The position numbers and the translations under genes are program-made. A stretch of DNA of 27,945 bases. Origin: DAOTWY01 sp003696565. Lineage in GTDB: Bacteria; Chloroflexota; Anaerolineae; Aggregatilineales; Phototrophicaceae. Of this stretch, positions 23,400-27,945 are shown one piece after another. The first letter of the stretch is position 1. Every line of letters starts with the position of its first letter. The notes under the pieces were generated by a model that made no database searches, was not told the DNA's origin, and saw only the letters and a list, made by a program, of their open reading frames with translations. The DNA lies in assembly GCA_034435635.1 (NCBI GenBank), contig DAOTWY010000113.1, forward strand, positions 1-27,945, read 5' to 3'.

Positions 23400-24392
23400 T
23401 TAATACGTAGCTGATGCACCAGGAACAGGTGTAGAAGCCAGAATATCTTGAATAATGGTTCGTGGTGAAACTTTATTAACACGTGCCTCTGGTCCAACGA
23501 TAATACGGTGTGACAATGTAACCTCCGCCAATGCTTTTACATCATCAGGAATAACATAATCTCGTCCCGCCATTGCTGCACGAGTCTGTGCGGTGCGGAA
23601 CAGTGCTAACGAACCACGTGGGCTACTTCCCAAATACACATCATGATGACGACGAGTAGCATTTACTAAATCAACAATATAGCGCATAACCTCTTCTGCC
23701 ACATAGACTTCTCGAACTGCCTTTTGAGCTTCAAGCAGTTCATCAACTGTAATCACTTGCTGCACATTTACAACAGGGTGTTGATATTGTTGGGCAGATA
23801 AAACTGTCAATTCTTCGGCAGGATTGGGATACCCCAATTGAATTTTAATCAGAAAGCGATCAAGTTGTGCCTCTGGTAAAGGGAATGTCCCTTCATACTC
23901 AATAGGATTTTGTGTTGCTAAAATAAGAAATGGATCTGTCATAGGATAAGTGACCCCATCGACTGTGATCTGACGTTCTTCCATTGCTTCAAGTAGTGCT
24001 GCTTGTGTTTTAGGGGTTGCTCGATTGATCTCATCTGCTAAGACGATTTGAGCAATAATTGGACCAGGGCGAAATTCAAACTCGCGGGTTTTCTGATTAA
24101 ACAATGAAACACCAGTTACATCAGATGGAAGCATATCTGGTGTAAATTGAATACGACTGAAAGAAGCACCAATAGACCGTGCTAAAGCCTTTGTGAGCAT
24201 CGTTTTACCAACACCAGGAATATCTTCAATGAGAATATGTCCCTGGGCAATCAGACCTAATATCGTTAGCCGAATTTCGTTTCGTTTTCCAATGATAACC
24301 TGACCAACATTCTGTGCCACCCGTTCCGCAACACTCTGAACAATATTAATGTTATGGTTATCACTTGTGCGGCGTGTTTCTTCTCTTGTCAT
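23400..24392 (-). CDS. MoxR family AAA+ ATPase
   Basis: 330 residues. Walker A EDIPGVGKTM (56-65), Walker B VLADEINRATPKTQAALLEAMEE, sensor LATQNPIEYEGTFPLPEAQLDRF, and the C-terminal lid with SSPRGSLALF are the MoxR hallmarks. MoxR proteins are ATP-dependent chaperones for VWA/DUF58 partners. The frame is open to a TTG at 24434, but AGGAAG lies 8 nt before the ATG at 24392, so that is the start. It is the first gene of a nine-gene minus-strand run that ends with tpiA and a membrane protein. The Bat-like genes at the window start are about 22 kb away. Confidence 0.95.
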   Translation of the reverse strand: MTREETRRTSDNHNINIVQSVAERVAQNVGQVIIGKRNEIRLTILGLIAQGHILIEDIPGVGKTMLTKALARSIGASFSRIQFTPDMLPSDVTGVSLFNQKTREFEFRPGPIIAQIVLADEINRATPKTQAALLEAMEERQITVDGVTYPMTDPFLILATQNPIEYEGTFPLPEAQLDRFLIKIQLGYPNPAEELTVLSAQQYQHPVVNVQQVITVDELLEAQKAVREVYVAEEVMRYIVDLVNATRRHHDVYLGSSPRGSLALFRTAQTRAAMAGRDYVIPDDVKALAEVTLSHRIIVGPEARVNKVSPRTIIQDILASTPVPGASATY

Positions 24393-24522
24393 ACGTTTTA
24401 CTTCCTGCGTTTTTTCACTTGGCTTATTGTACAACGCTAGTTGATAACATCGAATTACGATTACCCTACGCTTTATCCACCATCAGTATATAAGCAAAGC
24501 TATCCAACTGAACAGACTTTAC

Positions 24523-24550
24523 TTGCCGAATGGCTCATGTTTAGTATAAT
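24523..24550 (+). promoter_or_regulatory. Promoter of the roadblock gene
   Basis: TTGCCG (24523-24528) and a perfect TATAAT (24545-24550), spacer 16 nt. The predicted start is near 24557, with a leader of about 70 nt ending in GAGAGGAG before the ATG. The rest of the 234-nt region between moxR and this gene shows no other gene. An 8-bp palindrome TTGTACAA (24427-24434) lies nearer to moxR. Confidence 0.7.
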
Positions 24551-24626
24551 AATCTACGTGAGATGCGAGCACTAGATAACCTCATCATTCGGGCTATGGG
24601 GTGTTTTTTGAGAGGAGTACAACAAC

Positions 24627-24998
24627 ATGGCGAGATCGCGGACAGATTTAATGGTTGACCGTCTCCGTGACTTACAAGCAACAACACCAGAAATCGAAGC
24701 ATCGGCTGTTGTCAGTGTTGACGGTTTGATTATGGCATCCTCGCTGCCGGCAGGGGTTGAAGAAGATCGTGTATCCGCTATGTCTGCGGCGATGCTCTCC
24801 CTCGGTGAACGGATTTCGAGCGAATTAGGGCGTGGGTTGTTAGACCAGGTATATATCAAGGGCAATGATGGATATGTTATCCTGATGTCTGTTGGAGAAG
24901 AAGCTGTTTTAACAACGTTAGTCCGTGAGGGGGCTAAGTTGGGATTAATTTTCTTAGATATGCGCCGCACGGCTGATGATCTAGAAAAATTAGTTTAA
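24627..24998 (+). CDS. Roadblock/LC7 domain protein
   Basis: A 123-residue protein with a single roadblock/LC7 domain: about 20 helical N-terminal residues, then PEIEASAVVSVDGLIMASSLP, a long central helix (AMSAAMLSLGERISSELGRG), VYIKGNDGYVILMSVGEEAVL and a C-terminal helix. Members such as MglB regulate small Ras-like GTPases of the MglA type and form dimers. No MglA-like GTPase gene is next to it, so the partner must be elsewhere or the protein works differently. AGGAG precedes the ATG. It is followed by an intrinsic terminator and then pyrG. Confidence 0.93.
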   Translation: MARSRTDLMVDRLRDLQATTPEIEASAVVSVDGLIMASSLPAGVEEDRVSAMSAAMLSLGERISSELGRGLLDQVYIKGNDGYVILMSVGEEAVLTTLVREGAKLGLIFLDMRRTADDLEKLV

Positions 24999-25044
24999 TC
25001 ATATACCACCGTTTTACGGGTTAGCTTTTCGTAAAGGAATAAGT

Positions 25045-25079
25045 CGGCGGGATGACATGATCTTCCCGCCGCAGTTTTT
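25045..25079 (+). terminator. Intrinsic terminator between the roadblock gene and pyrG
   Basis: A perfect 8-bp stem CGGCGGGA / TCCCGCCG (25045-25052 and 25064-25071) with an 11-nt loop, then CAG and TTTTT (25075-25079). The pyrG Shine-Dalgarno (GGAG, 25082-25085) follows within 3 nt. An upstream hairpin TTTACG / CGTAAA encloses GGTTAGCTTTT near 25013-25035. Confidence 0.85.
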
Positions 25080-25090
25080 GTGGAGTCCTC

Positions 25091-26731
25091 ATGACAAAAC
25101 CAAAGTATATCTTTTGCACCGGTGGCGTTGTCAGTTCCGTTGGTAAAGGTGTGACTGTAGCAGCAATTGGGCGTATTTTAAAGGCGCGTGGTCTCAAAGT
25201 TGCGATTCAAAAACTTGATCCTTATCTTAATGTTGATCCTGGAACAATGAGTCCATATCAACATGGAGAGGTCTTTGTAACAAATGACGGAGCCGAGACT
25301 GATCTTGATCTTGGGCATTATGAGCGATTTACAGGAGAAAACCTTAATCGCACTTGCAATGTCACAGCAGGACAAGTCTATGGTCATGTTATTGACAAAG
25401 AGCGACGAGGTGATTATTTAGGTGGAACTATTCAAGTTATCCCACACATCACTAATGAAATTAAACGGCGTATTGCATTAGTTGGGCAAGAAAGTGATGC
25501 CGATGTTGTTGTGGTGGAAGTTGGCGGTACAGTTGGAGACATTGAAGGACAGCCATTTTTAGAAGCGATTCGTCAGATGCGAATGAGTCTTAAGCGGCGT
25601 GATACTTTATATGTACACGTGACATTCTTGCCTTACATTGGTGCAACTGGCGAATTAAAAACTAAACCGACTCAACACAGTGTTCGAGAATTACGGAGTA
25701 TTGGTATTCAACCTAATGTTATCATTGCCAGAACAGACCACCCGGTTAGTAAAGACGTAACAAGCAAAATTGCGCTTTTTTGTGATGTTGATGATAACGC
25801 TGTTATCCCATTACAAACAACTGATTTGTTATATGATGTGCCGCTTGCATTAGAAGATGCAGGATTGGGGGATTATCTAGTTGAAAACCTTCGATTAGAA
25901 GCACAAGAACCTGATCTAAAAGAATGGCGTAAAATGATCAAGCGCATGCGAGCTGCCAAAGAACAGATTAAAATCGCCATTGTTGGTAAATACATTGAAC
26001 TACATGATGCCTATATGAGTGTTAAAGAAGCTGCTTTTCATGCAGCTAGCTGGGCGGATCGCAAACTTGAAATCGTTTGGATTCACTCTGGTGACTTGGA
26101 AAAAGGTAAAGGGTTTGATTCTCTGGCGGAAGTAGACGGCATTATTGTTCCAGGTGGATTTGGGTATCGTGGTGTTGAAGGGAAAATATTAGCTGCTCGC
26201 TATGCTAGAGAAAATCAAGTTCCATATTTAGGCTTGTGTTTAGGTATGCAAGTTATGACCATTGAATTTGCACGGAATGTGCTTGGATTAGAAGATGCTA
26301 ATAGTTCAGAATTTGAACGCCCCAGCAAACACAGTGTAATCGATTTAATGCATGATCAGCGTGGTATTACTGACATGGGGGGAACGATGCGCCTTGGGTT
26401 GTATCCATGCAAATTATTACCCCAAAGTATCGCTGCCGCTGCATATGGGCATCAAGAGGAAGTGCAAGAACGTCATCGCCACCGTTTTGAATTTAATAAT
26501 GATTATCGCGCAACATTTGAAGAACATGGTGCAGTTTTTAGTGGTTTAAGTCCAGATGGATTGTTAGTAGAAATTATAGAACTGAAAAATCACCCCTTCA
26601 TGGTAGGTAGTCAGTTTCATCCAGAATTTCTTAGCCGCCCCAATAACCCACACCCATTGTTTAGTGGCTTCATACAAGCAGCTGTGAAATTTCGTGCAAA
26701 GCGTCTTGAAAAGGCGAAAGGGAAATTATGA
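25091..26731 (+). CDS. pyrG: CTP synthase
   Basis: 546 residues. Makes CTP from UTP, ATP and glutamine. The N-terminal amidoligase domain (about 1-265) begins KYIFCTGGVVSSVGKG and includes LDPYLNVDPGTMSPYQHGEVFV and VEVGGTVGDIEGQPFLEA. The C-terminal class I glutamine amidotransferase has nucleophile C383 in GLCLGMQ and H510/E512 in FHPEF, so both activities should be intact. GGAG lies 5 nt before the ATG, immediately after a terminator hairpin. The TGA overlaps the ATG of the ADA-like gene (ATGA), so the two are coupled. Confidence 0.98.
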   Translation: MTKPKYIFCTGGVVSSVGKGVTVAAIGRILKARGLKVAIQKLDPYLNVDPGTMSPYQHGEVFVTNDGAETDLDLGHYERFTGENLNRTCNVTAGQVYGHVIDKERRGDYLGGTIQVIPHITNEIKRRIALVGQESDADVVVVEVGGTVGDIEGQPFLEAIRQMRMSLKRRDTLYVHVTFLPYIGATGELKTKPTQHSVRELRSIGIQPNVIIARTDHPVSKDVTSKIALFCDVDDNAVIPLQTTDLLYDVPLALEDAGLGDYLVENLRLEAQEPDLKEWRKMIKRMRAAKEQIKIAIVGKYIELHDAYMSVKEAAFHAASWADRKLEIVWIHSGDLEKGKGFDSLAEVDGIIVPGGFGYRGVEGKILAARYARENQVPYLGLCLGMQVMTIEFARNVLGLEDANSSEFERPSKHSVIDLMHDQRGITDMGGTMRLGLYPCKLLPQSIAAAAYGHQEEVQERHRHRFEFNNDYRATFEEHGAVFSGLSPDGLLVEIIELKNHPFMVGSQFHPEFLSRPNNPHPLFSGFIQAAVKFRAKRLEKAKGKL

Positions 26732-27774
26732 GTATCGAAAGTTATATTCAAGCTATGCCCAAGGTAGATATTGGAGTTAGTCTACAAGGGGCTGTTCGTA
26801 AAGAGACTTGGCTTTTAATTGCTGAGCAGAATGAGATTGCCGCGTCTGTCAAAAATTTTAGCAAGTCTTTAAAGCGATTAGAAAATCCAGACTATACACA
26901 ACTTGATCCTTTATTAGAAATGCTAGGATCATGGATCAAATACCCAGAAGACCTGACACGATTGGTCTATGATATGGGAGTGACATTTTCTAAGCAGAAC
27001 ATTAAATATGCGGAAGTGCTGGTTAATGTGGCAAATTGTGTACCAGCAGGATGGACATTTGACAAGTTTATTACAGCACTAAGTGATGGCAAAGACCGTG
27101 TTGAGCGTGGATGGGGAGTACGATTAAACTGGATATTAGCCGTGCCACGTGCTGAACCTCGGCGTGCTGATGACACATTGCGTTGGGTTATCAGCGCCAA
27201 CGGACGTAAAAATGGCGTAGTGGCGTTTGGTGTTATTGGTCCCGATGATGCACAGCCGGCAGGGCAATTTCAACGTACTTTTAGCACTGCTCATAAAAAA
27301 GAAGCCAAAACAGTGTTGCAGACTGGTATATCTAAGGGAACAGCAGGAGTAAGCGAAGCTCTTGACATTTTACACCCAGATCGTTTACTTGATGCCTGGG
27401 GAGTAATTGAGGATGAAGCTAGCTTGACCAAAGTTGTTGATAATAAAACCCCTATCAGTATTAATCTTGCCAGAGCTGTTTATTCCGGATGGATTAAAGA
27501 TTATGGGGATTATCCCTTGCGCCAACTTATGAGTTCTGTTGAGGATATATCGCTTAACGCTGACCTTGCTCAGATTTATCATGTCGATCTCAATCAGATG
27601 TATCTCAAGGCTGTTCAAGATTGTGGATTAACAATTGATGAGTTAGAAATGCTAGCCTTAAATGCCATCCGCAATAGTTTTTTGAGTGATGAAGAAAAGC
27701 GTACAATGCTACAAGAGTTTAAACAAACATATGCGGAGTTGCGCCAACAACACCTTCAATCATCTATGGAGTAA
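26728..27774 (+). CDS. Adenosine deaminase-like protein lacking the metal-binding residues (pseudoenzyme)
   Basis: 348 residues that can be followed by eye along the adenosine deaminase fold: PKVDIGVSLQGAVRKETWLL (usual PKxELHxHLDGSxRPxT), IKYAEVLVNVA, ILHPDRLLDAWGVIED (usual RIGHGxxxxED), YPLRQLM ... ISLNADLAQI (usual HPL ... SLNTDDPxx), and DELEMLALNAIRNSFLSDEEKRTM at the C-terminus. The zinc ligands and catalytic residues are changed: HxH is G16-x-S18, the H and E of HAGE are Q198 and I201, the GHG His is A223, and DD is D279-L280. It cannot be a normal deaminase. The reading frame is clean and complete, so it is a maintained protein, not a pseudogene. It is translationally coupled to pyrG. 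Role unknown; nucleoside or nucleotide sensing is one possibility. Confidence 0.85.
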   Translation: MSIESYIQAMPKVDIGVSLQGAVRKETWLLIAEQNEIAASVKNFSKSLKRLENPDYTQLDPLLEMLGSWIKYPEDLTRLVYDMGVTFSKQNIKYAEVLVNVANCVPAGWTFDKFITALSDGKDRVERGWGVRLNWILAVPRAEPRRADDTLRWVISANGRKNGVVAFGVIGPDDAQPAGQFQRTFSTAHKKEAKTVLQTGISKGTAGVSEALDILHPDRLLDAWGVIEDEASLTKVVDNKTPISINLARAVYSGWIKDYGDYPLRQLMSSVEDISLNADLAQIYHVDLNQMYLKAVQDCGLTIDELEMLALNAIRNSFLSDEEKRTMLQEFKQTYAELRQQHLQSSME

Positions 27775-27776
27775 CT

Positions 27777-27801
27777 ATGTGGGACAAACCTCGTCCCACA
27801 T
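27777..27801. terminator. Hairpin between convergent ADA-like and Hsp20 genes
   Basis: A perfect 9-bp stem ATGTGGGAC / GTCCCACAT (27777-27785 and 27793-27801) with a 7-nt loop, 3 nt after the ADA-like stop and 12 nt from the Hsp20 stop. The T-run is weak on both strands (GGTAATTTGC on plus), so termination strength is uncertain. Confidence 0.6.
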
Positions 27802-27812
27802 GGTAATTTGCT

Positions 27813-27945
27813 TTATTCAGTAGGGGTAACAGAAATAATATGACCTGTTGGATCATCAGGTTTTTTAGGGAGAAAAATAGTTAAAATACCATGTTTTAAG
27901 CTAGCTTTAGCTTCTTCTGATTTAACATGACGTGGGATACGTACC
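27813..27945 (-). CDS. Small heat-shock protein (Hsp20 family), C-terminal part (cut by window end)
   Basis: The last 43 residues plus a TAA (27815-27813) are visible. They read RIPRHVKSEEAKASLKHGIL and then TIFLPKK, the end of the alpha-crystallin domain (family pattern P..V....I.A...NGVL.I.LPK). A short tail follows, ending SVTPTE. Hsp20 proteins are ATP-independent holdases. The start lies beyond the window. Confidence 0.87.
   Translation of the reverse strand, partial: VRIPRHVKSEEAKASLKHGILTIFLPKKPDDPTGHIISVTPTE

Noticed and set aside
24400..24440. TACAAT near 24426-24431 (minus) as the moxR promoter
   Set aside because: The matching -35 has only two of six consensus bases; too weak to list.
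24999..25040. Bacillus-type pyrG promoter with GGG start-site stuttering
   Set aside because: A GGG is present at 25018-25020 but no convincing -10/-35 at the right distance, and the terminator 5' arm is purine-rich, not C/U-rich.
26728..27774. The ADA-like gene as a pseudogene
   Set aside because: The frame is unbroken, full length, has normal composition and is coupled to pyrG; only the metal-site residues are changed, which fits a maintained pseudoenzyme better.

Overview
The window is about 28 kb of compact, AT-rich (roughly 40% GC by eye) bacterial chromosome. It holds 27 complete protein genes and two genes cut by the window ends, with no RNA gene, insertion sequence, phage gene or CRISPR array visible. 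Gene content suggests a Chloroflexota lineage, probably Anaerolineae-like: secreted LysM proteins with long Thr/Pro linkers, a two-TM YvcK, a roadblock protein, a MoxR/DUF58/fused spermidine-synthase cluster, and sigma70-type promoters. This placement is an inference from gene content, not from a phylogeny.

Layout. 1-1196 (+): the end of a BatD-like gene and a BatE-like TPR/SH3 gene. 1177-3482 (-): DUF503, sucC, sucD. 3606-7128 (+): a coupled envelope operon of LysM protein, DUF192 protein and LysM/M23 peptidase, closed by a strong bidirectional terminator. 7164-8351 (-): a His-rich polytopic membrane protein. 8445-10252 (-): rplU (bL21), rpmA (bL27), a bL31 fused to an RNA-polymerase alpha-CTD-like domain, then tdk. 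10405-12734 (-): ruvB, DUF2905, queA. 12852-14530 (+): upp and a WecA/MraY-type sugar-phosphate transferase. 14506-24392 (-): nine tightly spaced genes, namely MoxR, DUF58, fused spermidine synthase-like, DUF1461/Lit-like, YvcK, gap, pgk, tpiA and a degenerate M50-like membrane protein. 24627-27774 (+): roadblock/LC7, pyrG and an adenosine-deaminase-like protein without its metal ligands. 27813-27945 (-): the 3' end of an Hsp20 gene.

Most of the content is core metabolism and translation: TCA substrate-level phosphorylation (sucCD), lower glycolysis (gap-pgk-tpiA) next to the carbon-flux factor YvcK, pyrimidine salvage and synthesis (upp, tdk, pyrG), recombination (ruvB), queuosine modification of tRNA (queA), and cell-wall precursors and remodelling (WecA-like, M23, LysM).

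The most unusual items are: (i) bL31 fused to an alpha-CTD-like domain that keeps residues equivalent to the DNA contacts of E. coli alpha-CTD; (ii) a pseudo-adenosine deaminase translationally coupled to CTP synthase; (iii) a membrane protein whose HExxH site appears replaced by NQxxY; (iv) a bL21 leader RNA that can pair with the rplU Shine-Dalgarno; (v) intrinsic terminators placed just upstream of the Shine-Dalgarno of pgk, tdk and pyrG, which suggests attenuation; (vi) ruvB/upp divergent promoters that share a -35; and (vii) a palindrome supplying both stop codons of two convergent genes.
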